Shown: positions 1 to 8,179, counted from the stretch's first letter. The stretch: DNA of 62,592 nucleotides from Dehalococcoidales bacterium (GCA_020342155.1 CP070842.1:738489-801080); one strand, 5' to 3'. The notes: generated by a model from the sequence alone, not told the origin. Numbers and translations: made by a program.

Positions 1-547
1 TGTCGTGTTCATCAGGAGGCATGACAGCTTTCAGGTTGAACGTCTGGTATGCCCCGGAAGCCAGTATTCCCGATAGATAAGGAGTTGGTGCCACATTGAA
101 CAGTACCTTATCACCCTCGATCAGGTCACTTTGCCCCCTCTTTTTCGAGCAGGCTAAGATAAAGGCTGTTAGCAGGCTGTCCAGTGTGTGGTAGTAGAAC
201 TCACGAGTGTAGGGGACTCGTTTGAAGGTGCCGGAGCCTCCTGAGGTATGGGCCCAGATATACGGTTTCTCTGGCAGGGCGTCTTCGTCGCCTGATTCGA
301 ACTCAGGTGCGTAGTACTGATAAGTACTGAGAGGGACCAGACGGCGGAACTCCTCAATGGTTTTAGGGGTCTGGTCACCCATTAACTTTCTTGCCAGGGG
401 CGAATTACCGATTCTTTCGAGTTGCTGGACCAGGAGAGTCTCCTGGACAGCCATAAATTGTTCAGTAGTCAGGTCCAGGAATCCACAGTGCTTCTGCCAA
501 ACCCGGCCATTTTCTGACTGTACCATGGGGTATCTGATGCTTCTCAA
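1..547 (-). CDS. GH3-family adenylating enzyme, N-terminal part (runs off window)
   Basis: An open frame on the minus strand runs from about 547 off the left edge of the window, giving about 182 residues. It contains a glycine/serine-rich adenylate-forming loop (HTSGGSGTFKRVPY, residues 100-113), preceded by a helical segment. This matches the start of GH3 acyl-acid-amido synthetase-like proteins, which adenylate a carboxylic acid before conjugation. The GH3 assignment rests on this loop and the general N-terminal pattern; another adenylating enzyme is possible. The likely start is TTG at 547, which has GGAGG five bases upstream; an in-frame ATG at 526 is the alternative but lacks a well-placed ribosome site. 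The substrate cannot be told, because the C-terminal domain lies outside the window. Confidence 0.6.
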   Translation of the reverse strand, partial: MRSIRYPMVQSENGRVWQKHCGFLDLTTEQFMAVQETLLVQQLERIGNSPLARKLMGDQTPKTIEEFRRLVPLSTYQYYAPEFESGDEDALPEKPYIWAHTSGGSGTFKRVPYTREFYYHTLDSLLTAFILACSKKRGQSDLIEGDKVLFNVAPTPYLSGILASGAYQTFNLKAVMPPDEHD

Positions 548-986
548 GCTGTCCTCCGTTCCACTTCAGCGATGGACGAGTTATTAGGCGCACGTCATGG
601 CACGTGTTGCGCCAGACCAACCCTCGCAAGTTACTATATGCCGCTGTTACCAAACAAAGTCTAAAGAACAGGGGCAAAATCCTAAACGTTTTCTAAACAT
701 ACCTTTCTTTCGTACTGGTACTTAAAGTCTAGTCAGGGCAGGTCACAAAAACATCACAAAACTTGCCTGGTTTATCACAAAGGAAGCATAATCGAAGGGA
801 GTAGTCATTTGATACCAGCCTGGGGTGAGAAATGCAGGGTTGATTCGGGTGTAGAATGAAAGAGGGTCTTGGGGGGGCAGGCAACTCGGGACAGCACGAA
901 TGGCAACCTGGTACTAAAGCAGCTTGCCTAGCTGTGGCTTTAGCCGCTAGTGAGTCATAGGATGCACTCTCGGAGACTGGGAGTCG
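548..986. other. Intergenic region without a recognisable gene
   Basis: About 440 bases lie between the GH3-like gene and the LuxR-type gene, both on the minus strand. No frame gives a convincing protein. It holds one imperfect inverted repeat (914-943) and probably the promoter of the GH3-like gene, which I could not place. Confidence 0.5.
914..943. repeat. Imperfect inverted repeat (hairpin)
   Basis: CTAAAG (914-919) pairs with CTTTAG (938-943), and CAGCT (920-924) pairs with AGCTG (930-934) around a five-base loop. Three unpaired bases sit on one side. There is no T-run on either strand, so it is not a classical terminator. Its position fits a leader element or protein site for the minus-strand GH3-like gene, but its role is unknown. 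Confidence 0.4.
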
Positions 987-1667
987 CTAGGTGATTGAAA
1001 TTACGCCCTGCTTAATGGCAAGTACTACCGCTTCAGTGCGGGCGTTTGCATTCAGTTTGCGTAGAATAGAAGTGACATGGTTCTTGATAGTCTGCTCACT
1101 AATGCCGAGTTCAATCGCAATCTGCTTGTTGAGGAAGCCTTTAGCTATGTAATCGAGAATCTCAATCTCTCTGGGAGTTAGTGGTGATAGGATATCCTCG
1201 GTATCACTCTTCCATGAGAGTTTTTGGAACTGGGATAGCACCTTTTCTGCTACTCTGGGACGGACAGCTAGGCTCTCGTTTATAGGGTGTTGCCCGCTGG
1301 CGATTTGCTCTACGGCCATTATCAGTTCATCACTGCCTATTTCTTTGTCCAAACAGGCTGCGGCCTGTACCTTGAGTGCCTGGAAGAGCTGGTCATCATT
1401 AAGGTTCACCGTGAGCAGAATAACGCCAATGCTTGGTGAGCGTTGCCTGATTCTGCGGGCTAACGTCAGGCCATGTTCGTTGGTATCATCAATATCGACG
1501 ACGGCGACATCTGGTGGTGAAGTGTCTATGCTATCCAACACTCCCTCACTGACCTCGACCGAATCTATGATTTCCACGTGTTCAGCACTTGCGAGCGAAT
1601 GGGCTATGCCGTGCCGGATCAGGGATTGCTGACTAACAACGAGGACTCGAATCCTGCCTTTATCCAT
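987..1667 (-). CDS. LuxR/NarL-family regulator with atypical receiver domain
   Basis: This 226-residue cytoplasmic protein has a receiver-like domain (about 6-125) and a C-terminal LuxR/GerE helix-turn-helix (about 158-222, with LTPREIEILDYIAKG and SEQTIKNHVTSILRKL). It should bind DNA as a dimer. The phospho-acceptor aspartate position is kept (D58, in VAVVDIDD). The acidic pair that normally binds magnesium after the first beta strand is replaced by S12-Q13. The usual lysine is present in CLDKE. Phosphorylation-independent or altered signalling is therefore likely. A diguanylate cyclase gene lies about 100 bases upstream on the same strand, so the two may be co-transcribed. Targets are unknown; the nearby pilus genes are an attractive but unproven guess. 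Confidence 0.85.
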   Translation of the reverse strand: MDKGRIRVLVVSQQSLIRHGIAHSLASAEHVEIIDSVEVSEGVLDSIDTSPPDVAVVDIDDTNEHGLTLARRIRQRSPSIGVILLTVNLNDDQLFQALKVQAAACLDKEIGSDELIMAVEQIASGQHPINESLAVRPRVAEKVLSQFQKLSWKSDTEDILSPLTPREIEILDYIAKGFLNKQIAIELGISEQTIKNHVTSILRKLNANARTEAVVLAIKQGVISIT

Positions 1668-1765
1668 ATCTCTTGCTCCTTATTACAGGCTTGCTTACGT
1701 CTAAGCTGACCCACAGGTATTAAATCTTCTCTTTTTCTATGTGATATTTACACAGATAGTTTGAA

Positions 1766-2839
1766 CTATATTCGGGAAAAACGCAACCGGTTACCTGGTT
1801 GTTGTGGTGGGATGTTCTGGCTGTCTCGAGCATCTCCAGTACTAACGGTGACACTGGTGTTGCTTTGGTTACCGCCTTCTCGCTTGGCCTGATAAAGGGC
1901 TGTGTCCGCGGCGTTGATTAGGTCGTTGACATCAGGACCTCCGGCGGGCCAACTGGCTATGCCGAGGCTGCACGTAATCGGGATGTCTATCTCCCGAGTA
2001 GCAGAAGCCACCTCCTGACGAACTCGTTCGGCTACCATGGTGGCGTCATCGGTTGTCGTCTGTGCTAGCAGGATGGCGAATTCGTCTCCGCCATAACGAA
2101 AAGCCCGGTCAGTACTCCTTACCGCTGCCCTGATGATGCTACCGACCTGCCGAAGGTAATTATCACCAGTGAGATGCCCGTAGGTGTCATTGATATTCTT
2201 GAGGGTATCAATGTCAAGGATAATGAGCGAGAACACGCCCCCATAGCGAGAGCAGCGTTTGATTTCATTGGCTATCATCTCATTCATTGCCCGCCGATTA
2301 TATAGCCCGGTCAACTCATCAATCCGGGCCGTCTCAACTGCCTCACCGTAGAGACGGGCATTTTCAACTTGGGCTGTGATTAAGGGAGTTAGCCGCTCGA
2401 GGATGCTGATATGCCGTTGATTGTACGCATGGGGCTGGCGGCTGGCCAGGGTAATACTGCCGGTTATCTCACCTTCTCTTATAAGAGGAAGATAGACAAT
2501 CGACCGAATTCCCTGCTTGAGATGATATCTGCTGTTGGTGAATCGGCTTTCCTGAAGAAGGTCAGATTCTACTGTTACTGCTCTGTTCGCAGCCAGCCAC
2601 TCGTAGGCGGTACTTTTAAGCTGTATTCGGTCTCCAACCTTACGGGTGGAAGCGGTATTGGACCACAGGGCCAGAAAATAAACATTGCCCTCCTCAATTC
2701 GCGTAATGGCTGCCCAGCTGATGTCTATCACCTTCCTCAGTTCTTCGGTGAGGCTATGCAGCATCCGCTGGATATCCAGACCAGAGACAATGATTGTGCT
2801 GGCATGACTGATTACTAATAACTCTTCTTGGTGCTTCAT
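1766..2839 (-). CDS. GAF-GGDEF diguanylate cyclase
   Basis: This 357-residue protein makes cyclic di-GMP from two GTP. A GAF sensor domain (about 15-165) is followed by a GGDEF domain (about 175-335). The active-site motif GGDEF is intact at residues 250-254. The RxxD product-inhibition site (RSTD, 241-244) lies exactly five residues before it, so feedback inhibition is expected. No EAL or HD-GYP domain is attached. I chose ATG at 2839 because CAGGAG lies six bases upstream; a longer frame reaching 2998 exists but its extra N-terminus looks non-coding. The pilin gene starts divergently about 330 bases away, and c-di-GMP often controls type IV pili, so a functional link is plausible. Confidence 0.92.
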   Translation of the reverse strand: MKHQEELLVISHASTIIVSGLDIQRMLHSLTEELRKVIDISWAAITRIEEGNVYFLALWSNTASTRKVGDRIQLKSTAYEWLAANRAVTVESDLLQESRFTNSRYHLKQGIRSIVYLPLIREGEITGSITLASRQPHAYNQRHISILERLTPLITAQVENARLYGEAVETARIDELTGLYNRRAMNEMIANEIKRCSRYGGVFSLIILDIDTLKNINDTYGHLTGDNYLRQVGSIIRAAVRSTDRAFRYGGDEFAILLAQTTTDDATMVAERVRQEVASATREIDIPITCSLGIASWPAGGPDVNDLINAADTALYQAKREGGNQSNTSVTVSTGDARDSQNIPPQQPGNRLRFSRI

Positions 2840-3099
2840 GCACCGCTCCTGCATGCAGTACAGAGGTAGGGGGTGTGTAGACAAAGTGTATTGTACTGCT
2901 ATGCCCCTAATTACTAAAGTATGCTTGAAGGTGACGCTTGTCAAGAGCAGCCGGAGCCTGTTGACCAAAGTATCAAGTACCAAAGTACTATCCGGCACCC
3001 TTTAGGATTGATGGCCTTATGGTCGGCCGAGGTGTTACTTTGGTCACCCTTCAACTATGAGTACTTTTGTCTTGTGAAGTGTCAGTGACCTATGAGCCA

Positions 3100-3127
3100 T
3101 TGAACTACAGCATGGTTGTGATAATCT
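3100..3127 (+). promoter_or_regulatory. Candidate sigma70-type promoter for the pilin gene
   Basis: TTGAAC (3100-3105) and TAATCT (3122-3127) are separated by 16 bases, with a TG just before the -10. A strong ribosome site, AAGGAGGT, follows at 3153-3160. This is pattern recognition only. Confidence 0.35.
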
Positions 3128-3168
3128 GGGTATGAGGGACGAGTAATTATATAAGGAGGTATTGGGTG

Positions 3169-3468
3169 ATGAAGCGGATATTTAGGGGGTTCCGCTTCGG
3201 GGAGAAGGGTTTTACTCTGATTGAGCTACTGGTAGTAGTAGCCATCCTCGGTGCACTGGCTGCCGTGGCTATTCCCAACGTCGGTAAATTCATCGGACAG
3301 GGGAAAACCGAGTCCTACGAGACCGAACTATACAATGTCCAGACAGCGGTTATGGCCATGCCGGCCGATAGTACCACTGGGGTGATAAGTCCGTCAGCGG
3401 TGCAACCCACTGCTGACATGGATCTCGTTGTGACAACAGATACCACTCCGTTACTATTGAGTGCCTAA
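3169..3468 (+). CDS. Type IV prepilin-like protein, cut short by in-frame TAA
   Basis: The protein begins with a short basic leader ending in glycine, then a classic class III prepilin N-terminus, GFTLIELLVVVAILGALA. Cleavage by prepilin peptidase would fall between G and F, and the conserved Glu+5 is present. The hydrophobic stretch forms the assembly helix of the pilus. The start is ATG 3169 (a GTG precedes it at 3166), eight bases after AAGGAGGT. The frame ends at TAA 3466-3468 after 99 residues, but the same frame stays open afterwards for 29 more family-like codons to TAG at 3556. The complete product would be about 129 residues. The TAA probably replaced a tyrosine codon (TAC or TAT). 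The truncated product may still assemble, or the gene may be dead. A terminator follows, and the pil assembly operon converges from the other side. Confidence 0.85.
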   Translation: MKRIFRGFRFGEKGFTLIELLVVVAILGALAAVAIPNVGKFIGQGKTESYETELYNVQTAVMAMPADSTTGVISPSAVQPTADMDLVVTTDTTPLLLSA

Positions 3469-3558
3469 ATGACAGGGCTCGACGCGGATGGTTTAGTCCA
3501 ATCGAACTGTACCTATACGTTTGACTCCGAAGGCGGTGTCACCCAGACAACACCTTAG
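3469..3558 (+). pseudogene. In-frame continuation of the pilin after the TAA stop
   Basis: Immediately after the stop, the same frame encodes MTGLDADG, then a Cys-containing segment and a tail ending VTQTTP, before TAG at 3556-3558. This looks like the normal C-terminal part of the pilin above. It begins with ATG but has no obvious ribosome site of its own, so separate translation is doubtful. Confidence 0.6.
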
Positions 3559-3600
3559 TTGTCGTTAGCCAGTCCGGTCAATTATCTCTCCCCGAAAAAG

Positions 3601-3640
3601 AAAGAGCCTGCAACCTGGAATTGGGTTGCAGGCTCTTTTC
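3601..3640. terminator. Rho-independent terminator, bidirectional
   Basis: A perfect 15-bp stem (3601-3615 with 3624-3638) surrounds an 8-base loop. A T-run follows on the plus strand, and an A-rich stretch before the stem gives a T-run on the minus strand. It lies between the convergent pilin gene and pilT and should end both transcripts. Confidence 0.92.
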
Positions 3641-3654
3641 ATGCTCTTATCTAT

Positions 3655-4836
3655 TTATTTAAGATAAGAGGTCATCCGCTGGGCTTGTTCTGTAGTTGGA
3701 TTCCACGATTCGACTGCGTCCATGTTTACAGATATATTATCTATATTATCGTTTGCCGGGCTGTCTGACTGATTGCCATTACTGGCGATCCGTCTCTCCA
3801 CCTGTTCATTGTCGTTGCAGAAGGTCAGGACGGTATCACGAGTTATCAGCTTCTCTTGATGGAGGGTGAGCAAGGCCTGGTCGAGCAGTTGCATCCCTTC
3901 ACGGGTGTGGGTGTGAATTAAGTTCGGTAGCTGGTAAATCTTCCCATCTCTGATGAGGTTCCTTACTGCTGGAGTAGCCAGCATAATCTCAATCGCCGCG
4001 ACCCGTCCTGTACCATCGGCTCTGGGGACAAGGGTCTGACAGAGTACACCAATGACTAATGAAGCCAGCCTTGACTGAGCCAGGTGGCGTTCATGTGGAG
4101 GGAACAGGTCTATAACACGCTCAATCGCTTGAGATGCGCTTGGAGCATGGCCGGTGGTGAGTATCAGATGCCCGGTTTCAGCGATGGATAGTGCGGCCGC
4201 GGCTGTCTCTTCATCCCTCATTTCACCGACCAGGATAACGTCTGGGTCTTGTCGTAGCACATGTTTTAGCGCTTCGGCAAAGGACAGGGTATCAGTGCCT
4301 AGCTCACGCTGGCTGATGGTGCAGTTGAGATTGGGGTAGATGTATTCGACAGGATCCTCAATGGTGACGACACGGCGGCTTTCGTGGCTGTTTAGAAAGT
4401 TAATCATCGCTGCCAGTGTGGTAGATTTACCGCTCCCGGTAGGTCCGCTGACGATAAGCATGCCACGGCGTTTCAGAGCAAGGTCGCGGCACACATTAGG
4501 TAACATCAGGGCCTCAATGCTGGGTATAGTCTGGGGCAACAGTCGAATGGCGAGAGTAGTTGTCCCCTGCTGTCTTGCCGCATTACAGCGCATTCTACCG
4601 ATATCAGGGATGGTACAGCCGAAGTCCAGCTCCATGGTCTGTTCAAAGTTGGCCTTTTCTTTTTCCTGTGTTAGCCAGTCGAGTGCCCTGTCAATGTCGT
4701 CGGCTGTAAGTGGGGGTACTTCGCTCATAAGGTGTAACGAACCGTGAATACGCATTACCGGTGGGTTGGAGACGACCAGGTGTAAATCAGAAGCGTCCTG
4801 TGATTTAGCCGCACGAAGAAATGATAGAATATCCAT
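3655..4836 (-). CDS. pilT: PilT-type pilus retraction ATPase
   Basis: This 393-residue hexameric ATPase would depolymerise the pilus at the cytoplasmic face. An N-terminal PAS-like part is followed by the secretion ATPase core: Walker A GPTGSGKST (131-139), the TIEDPVEY Asp-box region (158-165) and Walker B DPDVILVGEMRD (about 197-208). The segment AIRLLPQTIPSIEAL is typical of PilT rather than PilB. The His-box reads TTGHAPSA instead of the common LHTNSA, a minor divergence. The C-terminus extends about 40 polar residues beyond the usual end. It is the last gene of the minus-strand pil operon and starts four bases after the pilMN stop. Confidence 0.92.
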   Translation of the reverse strand: MDILSFLRAAKSQDASDLHLVVSNPPVMRIHGSLHLMSEVPPLTADDIDRALDWLTQEKEKANFEQTMELDFGCTIPDIGRMRCNAARQQGTTTLAIRLLPQTIPSIEALMLPNVCRDLALKRRGMLIVSGPTGSGKSTTLAAMINFLNSHESRRVVTIEDPVEYIYPNLNCTISQRELGTDTLSFAEALKHVLRQDPDVILVGEMRDEETAAAALSIAETGHLILTTGHAPSASQAIERVIDLFPPHERHLAQSRLASLVIGVLCQTLVPRADGTGRVAAIEIMLATPAVRNLIRDGKIYQLPNLIHTHTREGMQLLDQALLTLHQEKLITRDTVLTFCNDNEQVERRIASNGNQSDSPANDNIDNISVNMDAVESWNPTTEQAQRMTSYLK

Positions 4837-4840
4837 CGGT

Positions 4841-6277
4841 CTACTCCTCTATTCCTAGTGTCAGGCGGAACATCATTCCCCCATCCAATAGCTTCTTCAT
4901 ATTGACAATGGAAACCTCAGAGAATATACCACTGGCTTTCAAATTTCGAGCATACTGCAGAACACCGGATTCACTCTGAGATTGAATTTCAATCATCAGC
5001 GTGTCGCCATCATGGCTGATGCTGGATAGTGTTACCTCGTCAGTCAGGCACGATGTCGCTACTTCCAGGCATACATTGAAATCATTACGCTGCGTGTTGA
5101 GTGTCTCTAATGCCGTGGTGAAGGTACCTTGAGATATCTGCACCTGGGAGAGGACCTGCCTTTCCTCAAGCTGTCGTTGTTGATTCTGCTCCACAATTTC
5201 ATTGATTGTTTCCAGCTGGTTATCAAGTGATTCGATTCCGGCAGCATTACTCCCGATGAATGTTATCTGGGAAACAATCACGGCTACAGCGACAGCGGCA
5301 GCGGTCAAGGCGAGGACTCTGGCAATGGAAAAAGACTTTGGCTGGTAGGCAGGAGGCAGGACGTCCATATCTGCTACCAGAGATGCGGTCTTACTCCTTG
5401 ACGCCAGCTGTTTCAGTGCCAGGCCTAGGTTGACAGTATAACGGCTGGGATATGACCCCAGCGGATAGCTCACGGGTAATGAAAGCCGCGTGACAGAGCG
5501 TCCTAGTCGGTCTGATAAGGATTGACATATCTCTGGTTCATCGGCAAGCTCACCCGAGACGTATATCGGGATGCTGGGGACGAGGGGGTTATCCGGGTTC
5601 CTAGAGTCGTAGAACTCCATCGTCCTGGTAAGGTCATCCGTGATCATAGGCAGCTTTTTCTGCCAGGACAGCCTCTCATCTGGAGAGATGGGAATAGTGC
5701 GGATAGGTTGTGGCATCCCATCCCCAATGATGACAATGTCGTACTCGGTTGGCTGGACATCGAGGACGATGGCAGTGGGTTCATTCACCATTCGGGCCAG
5801 AGCCAGGGACTTGATATCCATCATGTACGGGGTAAGCTCAGCCTTTCGAAGGGTCTTCAGCAGGGCATCTGCCGTGTTCCGTGGTATGGCAATTACGAAG
5901 ATCCTTATTTTCCTCTCGGGGGCGGGTATGGCTTTCCAAGTAAGGTAGAGTTGCTCGAGAGGTACCGGGAGGACTTTCGATGCTTCTCTCATCACCGCTT
6001 CAGCCAGCATGTTCTCTGGTAGCTGGGGAAGATCGATGACCAGTGTTAGCGAGTGTAGTCCACTCAAGCCGATGTTGACCTTTTTGGTGCGTACTTGCCG
6101 GTCCTTAAGAAGTTGGACTATTCTGGCAGCAACCTCTTCTTCTTTAGCGACAACACCCCCCTCGACCAGTCCTGGTTCCAGGGGTGAATGGGCTCGCTCA
6201 GTGATGTTTTTTCCATCGGTTATGAGGAGCCGGATACTTGTATCGTCAATGTAGAGAGTGACTACTTTTCTAGCCAT
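4841..6277 (-). CDS. PilM-PilN fusion protein of the pilus alignment complex
   Basis: The 478-residue product combines two usually separate proteins. Residues 1 to about 300 have the actin-like fold pattern of PilM (YIDDTSIRLLI at the start, later GLSGLHSLTLVIDLP). A transmembrane helix follows at about 319-342, then a Gln/Glu-rich coiled coil (about 350-395) and a PilN-like ferredoxin-fold tail (about 415-478, with SGIFSEVSIVNMKKL). PilM normally binds the short cytoplasmic tail of PilN, so a fusion makes structural sense. It sits between pilO and pilT with gaps of 2 and 4 bases, which suggests translational coupling. Confidence 0.8.
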   Translation of the reverse strand: MARKVVTLYIDDTSIRLLITDGKNITERAHSPLEPGLVEGGVVAKEEEVAARIVQLLKDRQVRTKKVNIGLSGLHSLTLVIDLPQLPENMLAEAVMREASKVLPVPLEQLYLTWKAIPAPERKIRIFVIAIPRNTADALLKTLRKAELTPYMMDIKSLALARMVNEPTAIVLDVQPTEYDIVIIGDGMPQPIRTIPISPDERLSWQKKLPMITDDLTRTMEFYDSRNPDNPLVPSIPIYVSGELADEPEICQSLSDRLGRSVTRLSLPVSYPLGSYPSRYTVNLGLALKQLASRSKTASLVADMDVLPPAYQPKSFSIARVLALTAAAVAVAVIVSQITFIGSNAAGIESLDNQLETINEIVEQNQQRQLEERQVLSQVQISQGTFTTALETLNTQRNDFNVCLEVATSCLTDEVTLSSISHDGDTLMIEIQSQSESGVLQYARNLKASGIFSEVSIVNMKKLLDGGMMFRLTLGIEE

Positions 6278-6279
6278 GA

Positions 6280-6828
6280 CTATCCATCCTGATAAGTATA
6301 GATTACCAAATCGATATCGACTGATGGTTCTCCCTCGGCAGGTGTCTCTGGGATAGAGAGTGTGGCTGACCTGACGAGGCCATTGGTGAGGTCAGTATTT
6401 AAGCGGGTAATGAAGTCAAGCAGGTCCGGCACGTCTCCCTCAGCGACAATATTAAGTGGCAGCGAGAAGCAGGAAAGCTCTGCCAGAGTGCCGCTGGATA
6501 TGGGTGATACTGTAATCGCGGTTAGTGTTACGGAACTGACGTTGGCGATATCGAATAAGTTCTCATTGGCCAGAATGCTATCGACCGGCTGGGACAGCTC
6601 TGCCTGAGCAGTACCGACGTCGCCCGCTTGTGTCCCGGTCTCATCCTGCCCGGAAGAGGACTGCTCCGTTTCTAACGTACTCAGAACCTGCTCAGCTAAT
6701 TCAAGGTCTTCACTCAGGTCACTTTTCTGGCCCGCTTGCCGGAGCTGAACTATACCCAAGGCAACGATAACAACCACAAGCAGGATGCTCGTGCCCCAAA
6801 CCAGCCATCTTTTTTTGCTCAGCCGCAA
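6280..6828 (-). CDS. PilO-like pilus assembly protein
   Basis: This 182-residue protein has a basic start, one transmembrane helix (about 10-28), a coiled-coil segment with an acidic Gly/Thr-rich linker, and a C-terminal ferredoxin-like domain containing FSLPLNIVAEGDVPDLLDFITRL, a pattern typical of PilO. It would pair with the PilN part of the next gene at the extracytoplasmic face of the membrane. The next gene starts two bases after its stop. The assignment rests on topology, this motif and operon position, because PilO sequences are weakly conserved. Confidence 0.72.
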   Translation of the reverse strand: MRLSKKRWLVWGTSILLVVVIVALGIVQLRQAGQKSDLSEDLELAEQVLSTLETEQSSSGQDETGTQAGDVGTAQAELSQPVDSILANENLFDIANVSSVTLTAITVSPISSGTLAELSCFSLPLNIVAEGDVPDLLDFITRLNTDLTNGLVRSATLSIPETPAEGEPSVDIDLVIYTYQDG

Positions 6829-6912
6829 GGTTGTTCTCCTTTCGAGTCGTTCCGCATCTACCTGCTAAGTGGAGAGCCATCGCTCTTTCCTGTCAGGTAT
6901 TGCCTGTTTGAA

Positions 6913-8121
6913 TTACAGTCCCTGTCCATAGACAGAGTACATAGCTGAAGTCAGGGATAGGGCAATCAGCCCGATTACCAGACCAATAATCACTGTCATT
7001 GTTGGCTGTAAGAGTCCTATCAGGGAACGTGTCTTGTCTTCAGCTTCGACCTCATAGTTTTGCGCCACTGCCTCCAGGTTAGTGTCCAGCTCCCCGGTTT
7101 CTTCGCCTATCTTGACCATCTGTACCATCAGTGGCAGGAAGGTTGGATTTTTTTCCATTGGCCGGGATAGGCCCTCTCCCCTTATCATGTCTTGCTCGAC
7201 ATCGTGGAACGCTTCGGCTATCACGGCGTTATTGCTGGCCTGGGCAGTGAGACGGATAATCTCGGGCATGGGCAGGCCTGCGTGGAAAAGCAAAGAAATA
7301 CTTCGGCAGGCACGGGAGAGTTCTTTAAGATGGATTACACGCCCGATGATTGGGAAACGAAGGTACATACTATTTATCCGATATTTTCCGGCAGGAGTCC
7401 TTGCGTAGGTAATGATGCCGCCGACGGCAATGACGAGTATTACTGCGAGATAGCCCATGATACCGCGAAGGAATTCACCAGCGCTCATGAGTATACTGGC
7501 CATGGCTGGCAAATCTGCGTCGAGGGCGGTGTATAGCTCGCTGAAGGCCGGCAGGACAAAGGTAATCAGAATGCCCATGACGACCATGGTAATAACGGCA
7601 GCTATTGTCGGATACATCATGGCATTCTTAATACTCTTCATCGCAACTGCTTCTTTCTCCAGGTAATCGGCCAGGTGCTTTAGTGTTGTCTCAAAGCTGC
7701 CACTCTCCTCACCGATTTGTAGCAGCCGACACGAGGTCTTGGAGAAGAGCTCTGGGTGCTTACTCAAAGCCGTGGACAGACGGTTGCCGCCGCGCAGTTC
7801 AGTTATTACCTCACCCAGTGTTGCCGCCATGCGGTGACTGGATGTCTGGGCTTGTAGCAGTTCCAGGGATTTGACGATATCAATACCTGAATTGAGCAGC
7901 AAGGCAAGCTGTCGGTAAAAGAGAACTATCGCTGTCGGCTTTATTCGGGTGAAGCGTGCCGTCAGCATATTAAGGTTAAGTCGGCGTGTAATTGGCTTGA
8001 GGTTAACCACCTGATAACCGGAATAGCCGAGTAGCTCAATTGCGGCTGCTTCGCTTGTAGCCGACAGTCTACCTTTTGTTACATCACCGTTTTTGTCGTA
8101 AACAACGTATTGATAGACTAT
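6913..8121 (-). CDS. pilC: PilC inner-membrane platform protein, probable AUA start
   Basis: This polytopic type II secretion F-family protein (402 residues) organises pilus assembly together with PilB. Two T2SSF repeats are visible: FYRQLALLLNSGIDIVKSLE early, and LKELSRACRSISLLFHAGLPM in the second half, with three or so membrane helices. The first ATG/GTG/TTG in frame is GTG at 8010, which would remove a conserved N-terminus. Coding clearly continues upstream (YQYVVYDKNGDVTKGRLSA, then LLGYSGYQ) to an ATA codon at 8121-8119, nine bases after GGGGGAGG and just inside an upstream stop at 8130-8128. Family members normally have ATG at that position. I therefore call AUA as the start, with start loss as the alternative. 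It lies between pilB and pilO. Confidence 0.85.
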   Translation of the reverse strand: MVYQYVVYDKNGDVTKGRLSATSEAAAIELLGYSGYQVVNLKPITRRLNLNMLTARFTRIKPTAIVLFYRQLALLLNSGIDIVKSLELLQAQTSSHRMAATLGEVITELRGGNRLSTALSKHPELFSKTSCRLLQIGEESGSFETTLKHLADYLEKEAVAMKSIKNAMMYPTIAAVITMVVMGILITFVLPAFSELYTALDADLPAMASILMSAGEFLRGIMGYLAVILVIAVGGIITYARTPAGKYRINSMYLRFPIIGRVIHLKELSRACRSISLLFHAGLPMPEIIRLTAQASNNAVIAEAFHDVEQDMIRGEGLSRPMEKNPTFLPLMVQMVKIGEETGELDTNLEAVAQNYEVEAEDKTRSLIGLLQPTMTVIIGLVIGLIALSLTSAMYSVYGQGL

Positions 8122-8130
8122 TGTTCCTTA

Positions 8131-8138
8131 CCTCCCCC
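8131..8138 (-). promoter_or_regulatory. Strong ribosome binding site pointing to the AUA start of pilC
   Basis: GGGGGAGG on the minus strand lies nine bases before the ATA codon at 8121. No ATG, GTG or TTG is near in that frame, so this site decides the start of pilC. Confidence 0.7.
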
Positions 8139-8179
8139 TTGTTTCTGAGCTATCTAAACTGCTGATTGTACTAGAGAAC

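Noticed and set aside
890..990. Possible c-di-GMP (GEMM-I) riboswitch on the minus strand
   Set aside because: The segment AAAGCCACAG and a later CCAGGTTGCC resemble the 3' half, but the conserved 5' half and P1 pairing are missing.
3466..3468. Programmed stop-codon recoding in the pilin
   Set aside because: TAA is rarely recoded, no stimulatory structure is evident, and other genes here use TAA as a normal stop. Kept only as a low-probability explanation.
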